Source: CAZELM01 sp964512995 (GTDB lineage Bacteria > CSSED10-310). Taken from it: 49,784 nucleotides of DNA. The notes under the pieces were generated by a model. It saw only the letters and a list, made by a program, of their open reading frames with translations. It ran no database searches and was not told where the DNA came from. The stretch lies in contig CAZELM010000034.1 in NCBI GenBank assembly GCA_964512995.1, positions 1-49,784 on the forward strand, read 5' to 3'. The translations under genes were made by a program, and so were the position numbers. Shown piece by piece: positions 26,449-35,896 of the stretch (positions are counted from its first letter, which is position 1; each line of letters opens with the position of its first letter).

Positions 26449-27279
26449 CTAGGGATCCGTGTCCATCCATTGAATCGATCCGTCTTTGCTCAGATCCTTG
26501 ATCAGCCGGAAAGGGCGTTTCCCGTTCAGTTCCACAATACATTGTTCCATATTGGGAGCATTTTTCGCTGGATAAACAACGCCATAGTAATAATTCCTCA
26601 TGATCGTGCAGTTCCGGATAAGATCCGGCGCTAAAATCGGCTGGTGAATCATATCCGGGGCAACCGGAAGAATGGCGATACCGAAATAATTCTGAGTTGT
26701 CTTGAACTTGCCTTTTTTTACCGCATGATCCGCCGGCAATCCGATACGGCAATTTTCAATCACACTACCCAGTCCCTGGGGGTTGGTATGATAATTAATC
26801 AGAATTCCTGTCCCGCAGTTGGTGAATGCGCAATTTTTGATATGTGCAGGAGCTTCCAGGCGAATTCCCACCTGAAAATGAACCTTGCGATCGCCGTCAG
26901 GAATCGTTGGAGGTTTCATGTGCGTGATATTAAATCCAATCAACTCCACGCCAGGAACCGTTACGCGGATTATTTCCGACTCTCCGCTCGTGATGACAGG
27001 ATACAGATCGAAGTTTGTCAGATCTCCCGCAGCGGTATTCGATATCAGCCGGACCGGCTTGTCGATCACCAGATGCTCCAGGTAATAGGGATATTGCGTT
27101 TCCCAGTAAACAACAATGGTATCCTCCGGCGCACATGCACGGAGCGCTTCCTGGATTGTCTGGACACTTGATTCCGGACAAGCCATACATACATGCCAGA
27201 CGCGTGCAGATAAACTCGGCACTCCCAGAATCATCAGACATATCATGATCCCACACAGCCTTGAAACAGACATTTTCAC
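26449..27279 (-). CDS. Secreted right-handed beta-helix protein (NosD/pectate-lyase-like)
   Basis: 276 residues with a signal peptide (KMSVSRLCGIMICLMILG, ending SLSA). The mature part has the right-handed parallel beta-helix signature: SSVQTIQEALRACAPEDTIVVY (typical first turn), LVIDKPVRLIS, GVELIGFNITHMK, AHIKNCAFTNCGTGILI, VIENCRIG and LIRNCTIMRNYYYGVV. Such folds bind or degrade polysaccharides, but no lyase residues can be identified. GTG start 27279 after AAGGAG. It is 18 bp downstream of fumC and likely co-transcribed. The segment 26232-26448, between it and the FAD oxidoreductase gene, holds only a weak 7-bp hairpin (ATCATCT/AGATGAT at 26393-26409). Confidence 0.8.
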   Translation of the reverse strand: MKMSVSRLCGIMICLMILGVPSLSARVWHVCMACPESSVQTIQEALRACAPEDTIVVYWETQYPYYLEHLVIDKPVRLISNTAAGDLTNFDLYPVITSGESEIIRVTVPGVELIGFNITHMKPPTIPDGDRKVHFQVGIRLEAPAHIKNCAFTNCGTGILINYHTNPQGLGSVIENCRIGLPADHAVKKGKFKTTQNYFGIAILPVAPDMIHQPILAPDLIRNCTIMRNYYYGVVYPAKNAPNMEQCIVELNGKRPFRLIKDLSKDGSIQWMDTDP

Positions 27280-27297
27280 GGGAGTTCTCCTTATCGT

Positions 27298-28719
27298 TCA
27301 CCGGTTATCCATCGGATATCCCGGAATTCCTGGTTCGGTCAATTTCCGAAGAGACAATATCCGATCGAGTGCTTCCGGAGTCAGCTCGGGTATCTGGTCA
27401 GCCGCTTGTCGAATCGAAAGATCTTTATGAACCGCAATTTTACAAACTTCTACGGCCCTGTCGTATCCGATATGGGGAGTCAAAGCGGTTGCATTCGCTA
27501 AATTGTTCTCAGCCATCTCCTGACATCGCTGCTCATCCGCTTCCAGTCCGGCCAGGCATTTTTGAGTGAAGATATCCGAAGCGGAATGAAGCAGGGAGAT
27601 GGATTGGATCAGATGATGTGCGATCAATGGCATCATGACATTCAGTTCAAAATTCCCGGACAAACCTCCCAGCGTCACTGACAGATCACTTCCAATAACA
27701 TGTGCAGCGACCATCAGAACGGATTCACAAATGACGGGATTGACTTTTCCAGGCATGATCGAAGACCCGGGTTGAACCGGCGGAATCCGTAACTCCCCCA
27801 GACCATTCCGTGGTCCGGAACCCAGCCATCGGACATCATTGGCTATTTTCGTCAGAGTGACCGCGATGGTACGGAGTAATCCCGAAACTTCGACACACGC
27901 ATCCCGTGCGGCGTTTGACTCAAAATGATCCATCGCTTCATGAAATGACTCGTTGAGATACGCATTGAGATAATCCAATGCGATCCGGGGAAATTCCGGC
28001 AACCGGTTCAAACCGGTCCCGACGGCGGTTCCCCCCAAAGGCACTTCACGGAGACAATCCGCCGCTCGATCAATACGTTCCAGAGATTTTGCAATCTGTG
28101 TGGCATACCCCCCAAACTCCTGGCCCAATCGGATGGGAACGGCATCCTGAAGATGCGTCCGACCGATTTTGATGATGTGATCAAACTGCTCCGATTTATC
28201 TCTCATAACCGTACACAATCGCGCTAAAGATGGCCTTAATCCGTTATTAATAGCTACTACCGCAGCGACATGGATCGTGGTCGGAATAACGTCATTGGAA
28301 GATTGACTGGCGTTGACATGATCGTTGGGATGTACAGGAAATTTACTCCCTATTCTTCCTCCCGACAATTGAATGGCACGATTAGCGATCACTTCATTGG
28401 CATTCATATTGGTAGAAGTGCCCGAGCCGGTTTGAAAAATATCGAGTGGAAAATGTACATCCAATTGACCATTCACAACCTCATCGCATGCAGTCAACAC
28501 AGATGGGATAATGTCAGGAGGCAACAATCGCAACTGATGATTGGCTTCAGCGCACGCCCGTTTGATCCAACCCAGAGCGGCAATAAATTCCCTGGAGAAT
28601 CGAAGACCGGAGACGGGAAAGTTTTCAATGGCCCGTTGCGTCTGAGCTCCCCATAACGCATGGATCGGAATTCGTAACTCCCCCATTGAATCACTTTCAA
28701 TGCGAACCAAGTCTGACAT
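27298..28719 (-). CDS. fumC: Fumarate hydratase, class II
   Basis: 473 residues; ATG 28719 is 6 nt from AAGGA, and a preceding ATG at 28722 is closer. Family motifs are complete: TGSGTSTNMNANEV, HPNDHVNASQSSNDVIPT, KIGRTHLQDAVP (catalytic His), and the signature GSSIMPGKVNPVICES (catalytic Ser loop). It interconverts fumarate and malate in the TCA cycle, as an iron-free homotetramer. Aspartase is the closest alternative, but the overall pattern (SALRE-like start LWGAQTQRAIENFPVSG) favours fumarase. Confidence 0.95.
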   Translation of the reverse strand: MSDLVRIESDSMGELRIPIHALWGAQTQRAIENFPVSGLRFSREFIAALGWIKRACAEANHQLRLLPPDIIPSVLTACDEVVNGQLDVHFPLDIFQTGSGTSTNMNANEVIANRAIQLSGGRIGSKFPVHPNDHVNASQSSNDVIPTTIHVAAVVAINNGLRPSLARLCTVMRDKSEQFDHIIKIGRTHLQDAVPIRLGQEFGGYATQIAKSLERIDRAADCLREVPLGGTAVGTGLNRLPEFPRIALDYLNAYLNESFHEAMDHFESNAARDACVEVSGLLRTIAVTLTKIANDVRWLGSGPRNGLGELRIPPVQPGSSIMPGKVNPVICESVLMVAAHVIGSDLSVTLGGLSGNFELNVMMPLIAHHLIQSISLLHSASDIFTQKCLAGLEADEQRCQEMAENNLANATALTPHIGYDRAVEVCKIAVHKDLSIRQAADQIPELTPEALDRILSLRKLTEPGIPGYPMDNR

Positions 28720-28818
28720 CATAGATCCTTTCCATCCCCTTTGTTACAGAACACCTTGCATTCCCACACCGAGCCACATCTCCTGGTTTTATATCCCGCT
28801 CGGCACCCGCTATCACCA

Positions 28819-29571
28819 TTACTTTGTGAAGCAGTATCGTCCATCTTTCACCCTAACGACCGGCGGATTTCTGCCAGTCAGCTCAAAAAAATCATAACCT
28901 TCTTTCAGGTCTTTCCAAAAATCATACCATTCAGAAGAGGCATGGTTATTCATATTTTCCGTATTCATCTTAAAAGGAAAAATGTGAACGCTGCAAGCAG
29001 GCATACCGCTCCGAAATGCTGCCTCAAGCAGGGTATATATCTCTTCGATTCCTGGATCAGTCATCGCGAAACATCCGATGGACAGGCAGCTTCCATGAAC
29101 CATTAATTGACTCCCTGTACGACCATGAAACCGGTCATATGCATTTGGATAACCCAGATTGAATGCCAGATGAAAGCGACTGGTGGGATGAAGCGAAGAC
29201 GGGGGTACTGAATAAAAACCTTCGGGAGCCTGACCATCCCCTTCATAAATTTTAGGTCCCAATGTACCGCTCCCATAGTTACAGACCGGATATGTTCTGA
29301 ATAAATCATAACCCGTTCCCTTTTTCATCCAGACTTCCAGCATTTTTTCTTCTTTGAAAATCCGGATAAACACTGGAGAACCCAAAATCAGCCCTTTTTC
29401 GGCCAAACCGGCTTTCAATGTCGGACTGACCCGATGAATGACTTCCTGGGATCGTGAACTGGTGGGGATATCGAGATATTCGTTAGTCATCCACAATATT
29501 GAAGCGAATACTCCCAGAACGATGATCATGAGTGACCGAAACTTTGTTCCATTATAACCAGTTCCCCTCAT
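28819..29571 (-). CDS. L,D-transpeptidase catalytic-domain (YkuD/YafK-like) protein
   Basis: 250 residues with an N-terminal signal anchor (SLMIIVLGVFASILWM, residues 13-28). The YkuD catalytic motif HG...S..GC is present: His159, Ser164, Gly166, Cys167 in MVHGSCLSIGCFAM. The Cys forms a thioester on peptidoglycan tetrapeptides. Overall similarity (GSPVFIRIFKEEKMLEVWM, GPKIYEGDGQAPEGFYSV) is to the YafK/DpaA branch, which removes lipoprotein crosslinks rather than making them. Periplasmic. The SD is weak. Confidence 0.85.
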   Translation of the reverse strand: MRGTGYNGTKFRSLMIIVLGVFASILWMTNEYLDIPTSSRSQEVIHRVSPTLKAGLAEKGLILGSPVFIRIFKEEKMLEVWMKKGTGYDLFRTYPVCNYGSGTLGPKIYEGDGQAPEGFYSVPPSSLHPTSRFHLAFNLGYPNAYDRFHGRTGSQLMVHGSCLSIGCFAMTDPGIEEIYTLLEAAFRSGMPACSVHIFPFKMNTENMNNHASSEWYDFWKDLKEGYDFFELTGRNPPVVRVKDGRYCFTK

Positions 29572-29637
29572 TTTTTTTCATCTGGCTGTCTTAATAAGCG
29601 TTTTTTTGAAAAACAGGTCTTTCAATGAATGGAGTGA

Positions 29638-30228
29638 TCAACCGTGATCTGGAAACCATTTCTGAAATGTCTCCGCAAACCGGATAATGGCTGCGGCCGC
29701 AGCCGATACACTCGCTTTTCTGCACGATACCTCCTGAAAGTTATAATCCCCACCCTGACAGGGAATTCCCAGGAAGAATACATATGGCAGTTTTTCGGCG
29801 TACACATCGCATTCATCCTCATATGCAACCGGATCCGGACAATCTTCGTGGAGTTCATAGGACAGTCCATCCAGAGCAGATCTGACAAAGGATTGCATGA
29901 CAGGAGATGCACACTTTTCGATCGTGATATCACAATCGGTTTTTGTTCCGGTTACATCGATGACCACTACCACATCTTCGGGAGAAAGTGTTCGCAAAAC
30001 GTCATAGGCTCCCTCCATATCGGTTTCCTCACCATAGGTCAGTTCGATCCGGATCCCGGGGTGATCCAATTCCCCACTGAAATAAGCATTCATGACAGCA
30101 TGAACTCCAACAAAATTATCCAGATGGCCGATGTATCGGTCGTGTTCAAATTTCAACCGATGGGATCTGAATCCGGTATCCGCATGACATGAAATAACGA
30201 GATTGTGTTTGCCAAAGGATGATTTCAT
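29638..30228 (-). CDS. Short M28/M42-like metallopeptidase-fold protein with an incomplete zinc site
   Basis: 196 residues, SD GAGGA. It carries the ligand pattern of di-zinc aminopeptidases: HAD (His15, Asp17), HLDNFVG (Asp37 bridging), TYGEETDMEG (Glu67 base, Glu68 ligand) and VVVIDVTGT (Asp91). The C-terminal region, where the last His ligand normally lies (GIPCQGGDYNFQE), has no His. It is also about half the usual length, lacking the dimerisation domain. It may be an inactive or single-zinc relative. It is not part of a clear operon; the 210 bp to the next gene hold nothing I can identify. Confidence 0.65.
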   Translation of the reverse strand: MKSSFGKHNLVISCHADTGFRSHRLKFEHDRYIGHLDNFVGVHAVMNAYFSGELDHPGIRIELTYGEETDMEGAYDVLRTLSPEDVVVVIDVTGTKTDCDITIEKCASPVMQSFVRSALDGLSYELHEDCPDPVAYEDECDVYAEKLPYVFFLGIPCQGGDYNFQEVSCRKASVSAAAAAIIRFAETFQKWFPDHG

Positions 30229-30438
30229 CGATTTGTTTTCCTCATTTCAATGATATGAAATGAAAGTCTAAGTTTGAAAACGAAGCATACCTCACAAACC
30301 AATTGTCTGGTAAAATCAGTGGGGTTGGGTGTAGTCTTACCGCTTTTCCAACATGTAAGGCATGATCTGTTTAGTCTTCAGTTTCAATTTCAAGCATACA
30401 GCAAACAGTGCCGATGATGCTGAATCAAATCGCTTGGT

Positions 30439-32781
30439 TTACTTTGTCCTCTCAGCGGATTCGAGCATCCTGCGAAGTTCGGATAATCGTTTCTGGCGAT
30501 CCCGGACGAATCGTTCGATGCCTTTCAGAATCCACTCTGGGCTGATGTGCGCTTCTTCTATAACCTCATCGAGTGTTCCACCGGTTCGCCATCGGTTATC
30601 CCAGTCGCTGGTCATGGCATACTCGCTGGCCAATGGGTTGAGCATCCAATCGAATCCCAGTCTCCGGCTTCGGTTGGAGATAAATGTCGAGTCCATGCGG
30701 TCAGCAATGGAAAGCACGGATTCCTGATATCCGGCCGGCTGCCATTTAAAGAGCTGGGGACTGATTGCTGCGACAATTTTCACGTTCAACCCACTCGTAT
30801 CCAATTCTGGTAAGATTTTGACCAGATTATGGGTACTGTAAGTTCCCTGAACAATGACACATCCCATTTTCGGTTGGTCATTCCGGTATTGTCGCAATAC
30901 ATACGCCCCTCTGGCAGCCTCAAAATGACTGGGGAGATTCAACGCTGGCCGGTCCGGAATAGGTATCGGCGGACGGGTCAGGTGCAGGGCGATAATGGGA
31001 GATGGTGAGGCCAATCCAGCAGCTATCACAACCGGAACCTCGTTATATTCCCATGGATGAACATCGACAACATGACCATCCGGAAACAACTGGGTCACGC
31101 CAGGAGCAAATATCCCGAAATGGGTTCGGCTGTCGTCTGCGGTCTCCGGACCAGAATGTCCTGCGACCCATAACACTTTGCCAACTTTGATCTGGGAATC
31201 CTGAGCTGTCTGGCTGAAGAGCCGCATCGGTCCATACTTGAGGTAAACGAACGATCCATAGGTGCTGCAAGCTGTCATGAATCCGTTCCATTCGTCGAAC
31301 GGACTGGAAGAGAGATTCACTGAAGCAACCCCGCAGCAGATACCCGAGTTCGCAAACTCGGTGATTTCTTGAGGCAACAGAACGCCTTCCGGGTTCTCGG
31401 TCCGATGATAGATGCCCCATCCCGGTTCGCCATCGTATGCGTGAGCAAATCCAGCGATGTTGGTTGAATCCGCCAAATCCGCCGAGCACGCCAGAAACAC
31501 CGGGCGTCCATATTTCTTTCTGCTCCAGGTATTGATATATGCACCCCATGTCGCCAATGCTGCACGATTGGGCTTTTTATCGCCCGGTTTGGCCCATATT
31601 GAAGCGGGATAAGTTTGGGGTTCAAGCATCTCAGGATCCGTGAATGGATTGCGGGTCGTATCGAATCGGCAGCCAGGCATGGATGTTGGGACAGCATCAC
31701 CCAGAGTAACCAATCGATCCGACAGGTAATCCAGGCACTCCGGATCGTTCCGGATCACATCCAATGCCACATTCAAATTCGCGAGCAACTGATCTTTCAG
31801 CTCGGTTTCCGATCCCGCCGGAGATCCAAATCCAACCCACTCCACCTGATATTTATCGGAAAAATCCTTACGGCACTGCCAGAATAATTCGGAATTAGTT
31901 TTATGAGGAGCTCCATGGGAGTGGTTATCGAATTTGTGGTAACCACGGCCCTTTCGATTCTTCGACCATGCGAGACTCGGGACACCTTCTGGATTATCGG
32001 GAGATGCGGCGTTTAAAATGATCCGTGTCACGTCTTCCCAGTCTTCTCCATTCAGAGTGCCGAATGTGCGCCATCCATAACTTCGAAACCAAGTATCCGG
32101 ATTTCCGGCAATGACACTATCAATCGGCTGATCGTCAATCCCGAAATTATTCCAGTCCAGGTAAAAGACCAGATTCGAGAGTCCCAGACCCCAGGCCGAG
32201 TTTTTGGATTCATGTGATGCACCTGCACTCAAACCACCTTCTCCTTCAAAAGCAAATACTTTCACATCTCCCAATCCGGCTTTTTTCAGTGCCAGCGCTT
32301 CACCAACCGCCACGGGTATTCCATGACCCGAAGGACCGGTGTTGGCTTTCAGAAACAATGTTTTATCCGACATTTCAGCATGACCCGGTAAACCATGGCG
32401 ACGTCTGAAATTCACGATGTCTTCCCATACGACAATCCGGTCGGTGGGAATATAATACCGGGAATCACGTGTCTGAGTATATTTGGTACGCAAAGCATCA
32501 CCCAACACACATAAAGAGGCATAGACCAATGGCACGGTATGACCAGCACTGAGAATAAACCGGTCGCCAAATGGTTTTTCCGGATGACGGATATCCCATC
32601 GCATCGCTCCGGACAACAGCGTTGTAACCATTGCATAAACTTTCGACCGGGAACCGCCCGGATGACCGCTTTGCCGGTAATTCAACATCAGATCAATGAG
32701 TTGGTCAATAACATCCTTGATTTTTTCCCAGTGTTTGAAGTTTCTACGGGACTCCTGAAACAGATCCTCAAATCGGCTCAT
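30439..32781 (-). CDS. Transketolase-like thiamine-diphosphate enzyme
   Basis: 780 residues. ATG 32781 was preferred because GGAG is 8 nt away; in-frame ATG 32787 and a longer N-terminal extension exist but fit poorly. The N-terminal half has GHPGGSRSKVYAMV, DRFILSAGHTVPLVYASL and a ThDP-binding loop FEGEGGLSAGASHESKNSA...DWNN. The middle/C-terminal halves have PVFLACSADLADSTNI and a C-terminal lobe. It should interconvert sugar phosphates in the pentose phosphate or Calvin-type non-oxidative branch. It is about 120 residues longer than E. coli transketolase, and the canonical GDGE reads GEGG. A transketolase-related or phosphoketolase-like role is possible. A transaldolase-type gene lies at 48790. 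Confidence 0.8.
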   Translation of the reverse strand: MSRFEDLFQESRRNFKHWEKIKDVIDQLIDLMLNYRQSGHPGGSRSKVYAMVTTLLSGAMRWDIRHPEKPFGDRFILSAGHTVPLVYASLCVLGDALRTKYTQTRDSRYYIPTDRIVVWEDIVNFRRRHGLPGHAEMSDKTLFLKANTGPSGHGIPVAVGEALALKKAGLGDVKVFAFEGEGGLSAGASHESKNSAWGLGLSNLVFYLDWNNFGIDDQPIDSVIAGNPDTWFRSYGWRTFGTLNGEDWEDVTRIILNAASPDNPEGVPSLAWSKNRKGRGYHKFDNHSHGAPHKTNSELFWQCRKDFSDKYQVEWVGFGSPAGSETELKDQLLANLNVALDVIRNDPECLDYLSDRLVTLGDAVPTSMPGCRFDTTRNPFTDPEMLEPQTYPASIWAKPGDKKPNRAALATWGAYINTWSRKKYGRPVFLACSADLADSTNIAGFAHAYDGEPGWGIYHRTENPEGVLLPQEITEFANSGICCGVASVNLSSSPFDEWNGFMTACSTYGSFVYLKYGPMRLFSQTAQDSQIKVGKVLWVAGHSGPETADDSRTHFGIFAPGVTQLFPDGHVVDVHPWEYNEVPVVIAAGLASPSPIIALHLTRPPIPIPDRPALNLPSHFEAARGAYVLRQYRNDQPKMGCVIVQGTYSTHNLVKILPELDTSGLNVKIVAAISPQLFKWQPAGYQESVLSIADRMDSTFISNRSRRLGFDWMLNPLASEYAMTSDWDNRWRTGGTLDEVIEEAHISPEWILKGIERFVRDRQKRLSELRRMLESAERTK

Positions 32782-33026
32782 ACTCATCACTCCTGCATTC
32801 CCAATAAGCGTTTCCCCGCTGAAATGTATGATATGCACTCATCATGAACAAAGCGGAACCTATTCACATATACCCATGGTCTTGTATCATAAAGCTCTCA
32901 TCGCGGTCAAATCAGTCAAAACCGACATCATCGAGCATGACTGGCAAAAATTCCTCTCCCTTTTAGTTCAGGATAGAAACAAATACAGAGAGGAATTCAA
33001 AATTATTACATAATGAGTCTCAGTTC

Positions 33027-33398
33027 TCAGCAAAGATGGTTTGCTGGTTTTTCAGACACATTCCCAAGCCACTCCTGAGGTATCAGACAGATGAACCGAA
33101 GCGTTTCCTGACCGATATTGATGAATTGATGCATTTCATCTCCCGGAATGAAAGCAGCATCTCCTTTCCCCAGAAGGACTTCACCAGCTTCCGTCTGTAA
33201 TGCGGTCTGTCCTTCCAGAATAAATATTTCATGTTCCCACCAATGACTATGATGCGGTGTTCGAGCTCCCGGATCAATCTCAAAAATCCGCAGGTTGAAA
33301 AATGGAGCTCCCTGATCGGGACCGATGACCATCTTCATCGTCACACCTTCCACCATCGGCATAGACTCAGATTCATGCTTTCTGCGTATCACCGCCAT
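33027..33398 (-). CDS. Cupin-domain protein
   Basis: 123 residues; ATG after AAGGAG. Cupin motif 1 is complete: G44-x5-H50-x-H52-x4-E57 in TPHHSHWWEHEIFILEG; motif 2 is GDAAFIPGDEMHQFIN with the fourth ligand His. A single small beta-barrel binding one metal ion. The substrate is unknown; many such cupins are sugar, amino-acid or oxalate binders. It is divergent to the PLP enzyme at 33604. Between the transketolase gene and this one (32782-33026) I see nothing else. Confidence 0.88.
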   Translation of the reverse strand: MAVIRRKHESESMPMVEGVTMKMVIGPDQGAPFFNLRIFEIDPGARTPHHSHWWEHEIFILEGQTALQTEAGEVLLGKGDAAFIPGDEMHQFINIGQETLRFICLIPQEWLGNVSEKPANHLC

Positions 33399-33424
33399 AA
33401 TTTTCTCCTTACATTATCCTGACT

Positions 33425-33452
33425 TTGACACCCAATTACCTCGATATATATC
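33425..33452 (+). promoter_or_regulatory. Promoter for the PLP-dependent enzyme
   Basis: TTGACA (33425-33430) and TATATC (33447-33452) with a 16-bp spacer; predicted start near 33459, giving a leader of about 145 nt. The region also serves the divergent cupin gene. Confidence 0.5.
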
Positions 33453-33603
33453 CTGGCCTGTAACGATCGGAGCTGTACGGCATCCGGCTGAGTTTGATTA
33501 TAACATTTTTTCACATCTCTATTGAACAATTCATCCAGAAGAATTATTGATTTGCCGGACAGACTGAGCCACTGGGGGATATCAACCATTGGGAGATTTG
33601 CAG

Positions 33604-34992
33604 ATGAGTAAATATATTTTTGGACCGACCTATTCCGAAATGCTCCATCCAGAGACCATTGATCCACGCACTCGATCGCTCGCTTTGGAGATGCGCAATA
33701 TCGATCCTCTGGATCCCATCAATTTGTATAACATCTCATGGCGTGACGGCCATGGACACTTATATGCCGAAGTTATCCCACCGGAATTGACCGGTGTCGA
33801 CACTCCAATCGTCGTCCTCTACGCCAAAGATTTTCCGACTGGAAGCCACAAAGTGGGCGCAACCTATTGCGTTCTTTTAGAGAAGCAACTTTCCGGAGAA
33901 GTAACTCCCGGAGATCACAAACTGGTATGGCCATCGACCGGTAATTATGGGATTGGTGGAGCCTGGGTTGGATGCCGAATGCAGTTCCATTGCATCGTCA
34001 TCCTTCCCGAACTTATGAGTCAGGAACGATTTGATATTGTCCATCGATACGGAGCCGAATTGATAAAAACACCGGGATGTGAATCAAACGTCAAAGAAAT
34101 CTATGACAAGACAAAAGAACTCCGGCAATCCGATCCGGAGCGAATCCGCATTTTAAATCAGTTCTGCGAGATGGGAAATTACCGGTTTCATTATCATGTC
34201 ACCGGGAATTCCATTGTGGAACTTGCGGCTGAGTTAAAAGAAAAAGGGATCGGTGATGGCCGGATTTCCGCCTTTGTTTCCTCAATGGGTTCATCCGGTA
34301 CTATCGCAGCGGGGGATCGATTGAAACAGGTATGGCCCGATCATAAAATCGTCGGACTGGAGCCCATCCAATGCCCGACATTATACTCAAATGGATATGG
34401 CGGACACAACATCCAGGGAATCGGTGACAAACATGTCACCTGGATTCACAATGTGATGAATACCGATTTGATGGCCTGTATCGATGATCACGAATGCGAA
34501 GAAGGACTTCAACTGCTCACGGAAGAAGCCGGATGGAATGTGATGATCAAACGGTATGGCATCCCTGAAGAGAAAATAATGAAACTGTCCAAAATATTCG
34601 GACTGTCTGGTGTTTGCAACGTATTGGGAGCCATCAAAACCGTAAAGTATTATGGATTCGGAAAACGCGATGTTGTTGTGACGATCTGTACCGATGCCAT
34701 CGACAGATATCATACAGAGATGCAGAAACTGACGGATCGGGATGGATCCATGGATGAGATCAAAGCGGTCATGCGGATGGAATCCGTGTTTCGCAGACAA
34801 AAACTGGATTATATGATGGAAGGATCACTTCAAAATCGTCGGAGATGGCACAATCTGAAATATTATACCTGGGTGGAACAACAGGGGAAAACGATCGATG
34901 AACTGAATGCTCAGATGTCCATGGAATGGTGGCAACATCAGCAAAGTCTGATTCCTGAAATTGAAGGGTTGCTGATTGCAGCACGGGGATGA
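33604..34992 (+). CDS. PLP-dependent lyase/synthase of the tryptophan-synthase-beta fold
   Basis: About 462 residues. ATG 33604 follows GGGAG (8 nt); the in-frame TTG at 33589 is not supported. The PLP lysine lies in DFPTGSHKVGATYC, the asparagine loop in WPSTGNYGIGG, and the phosphate-binding loop in SSMGSSGTIAAGD. This is fold type II (cysteine synthase, threonine synthase, Thr dehydratase family), cytoplasmic. The exact reaction is not clear; the long C-terminal part with many Met, Arg and Trp residues is unlike CysK. 34993-35083 is a convergent gap with no clear terminator. Confidence 0.8.
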   Translation: MSKYIFGPTYSEMLHPETIDPRTRSLALEMRNIDPLDPINLYNISWRDGHGHLYAEVIPPELTGVDTPIVVLYAKDFPTGSHKVGATYCVLLEKQLSGEVTPGDHKLVWPSTGNYGIGGAWVGCRMQFHCIVILPELMSQERFDIVHRYGAELIKTPGCESNVKEIYDKTKELRQSDPERIRILNQFCEMGNYRFHYHVTGNSIVELAAELKEKGIGDGRISAFVSSMGSSGTIAAGDRLKQVWPDHKIVGLEPIQCPTLYSNGYGGHNIQGIGDKHVTWIHNVMNTDLMACIDDHECEEGLQLLTEEAGWNVMIKRYGIPEEKIMKLSKIFGLSGVCNVLGAIKTVKYYGFGKRDVVVTICTDAIDRYHTEMQKLTDRDGSMDEIKAVMRMESVFRRQKLDYMMEGSLQNRRRWHNLKYYTWVEQQGKTIDELNAQMSMEWWQHQQSLIPEIEGLLIAARG

Positions 34993-35083
34993 ACGGTTTG
35001 GAATCCTGAGACGGATAATCCATTGGCATATATCCCCCAAGACTGTTCCACCGCATCAGTTCGCCAATCGATTTTTCACATCA

Positions 35084-35896
35084 CTATTCGCCCCGTCCCT
35101 CACTCTTCTTACGGATGATTTTTTCAAAACGGTCCCGATGAAATGCCGGTGACTGGATATTCGTCTCAACTTCTTTACCCGAATCACTGTATCGGACAAC
35201 GGCGATTCGCTCCAAAACAAAAGTCTCCCGGTTGGAAATACTCCGTTTGCCGACGATGCGATCCGATGCAGTCCCAGTTAACGCCTCTCCATTTGTGCTG
35301 AATCCGCTCAGAGTATATTCCCAAACGTTCCCGACCGCCAATGCGAATCGTGTCTCCGCATCTGTCTGCCCCTGCGAAACACTCCGGACTCTCAATGTAA
35401 AGGTTGTATATCCACGACCGGCTCCGATCTGCTTTTGTACAAGTCCGACACCCGGTTTGAAATTCATGACAGCCCAGCCATAGCCTTCGGCATGAAAACT
35501 GATCACTCCATCAAAACTCCCGGCCGGGGTCGATACAGTCTGATCTGTCGAACTGACAGTAAAAACCGTTGGATCTCCATTGATATAACTTTCAAAAGAA
35601 TCCCCGGTATTCATTGGCCAGGGCATCCAACGCTGAGGTGTCACATAAATGACATCGGACTGAGTATCCGGCTGAAAATGCCCCTGGCAATACAAACCAT
35701 CCGATTGCGCATACAAATAGTATCGCACGGCGTTCGAAGCGGCCTGGGGGGTAGCCGTGGGCGTAGTGATGTCCGGCGGTGATAATTCCTCATCAATCCC
35801 TTCACATCCTGTGATACCTGTCATGATCAACCCCGCCAGTCCGATCAACAACAAACCAAACACTAAATATATCCGGCCTAATCGCCACTCCACCAT
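35084..35896 (-). CDS. Lipoprotein downstream of lptD
   Basis: 270 residues. A 22-residue hydrophobic stretch ends in a lipobox (ITGC, Cys31), so it should be a lipid-anchored periplasmic or outer-membrane protein. The mature part starts with a Pro/Thr-rich linker and contains TPAGSFDGVI, NFKPGVGLVQKQIGAG and two beta-rich stretches. I do not recognise a family. Its ATG (SD GGAGG) overlaps the lptD end by 19 bp, so coupling with LptD is likely. An LptE-like plug role is possible but unproven. Confidence 0.7.
   Translation of the reverse strand: MVEWRLGRIYLVFGLLLIGLAGLIMTGITGCEGIDEELSPPDITTPTATPQAASNAVRYYLYAQSDGLYCQGHFQPDTQSDVIYVTPQRWMPWPMNTGDSFESYINGDPTVFTVSSTDQTVSTPAGSFDGVISFHAEGYGWAVMNFKPGVGLVQKQIGAGRGYTTFTLRVRSVSQGQTDAETRFALAVGNVWEYTLSGFSTNGEALTGTASDRIVGKRSISNRETFVLERIAVVRYSDSGKEVETNIQSPAFHRDRFEKIIRKKSEGRGE

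Noticed and set aside
32828..33013. 61-residue plus-strand ORF before the cupin gene
   Set aside because: No SD, no known domain, and it overlaps the upstream region of the transketolase gene.
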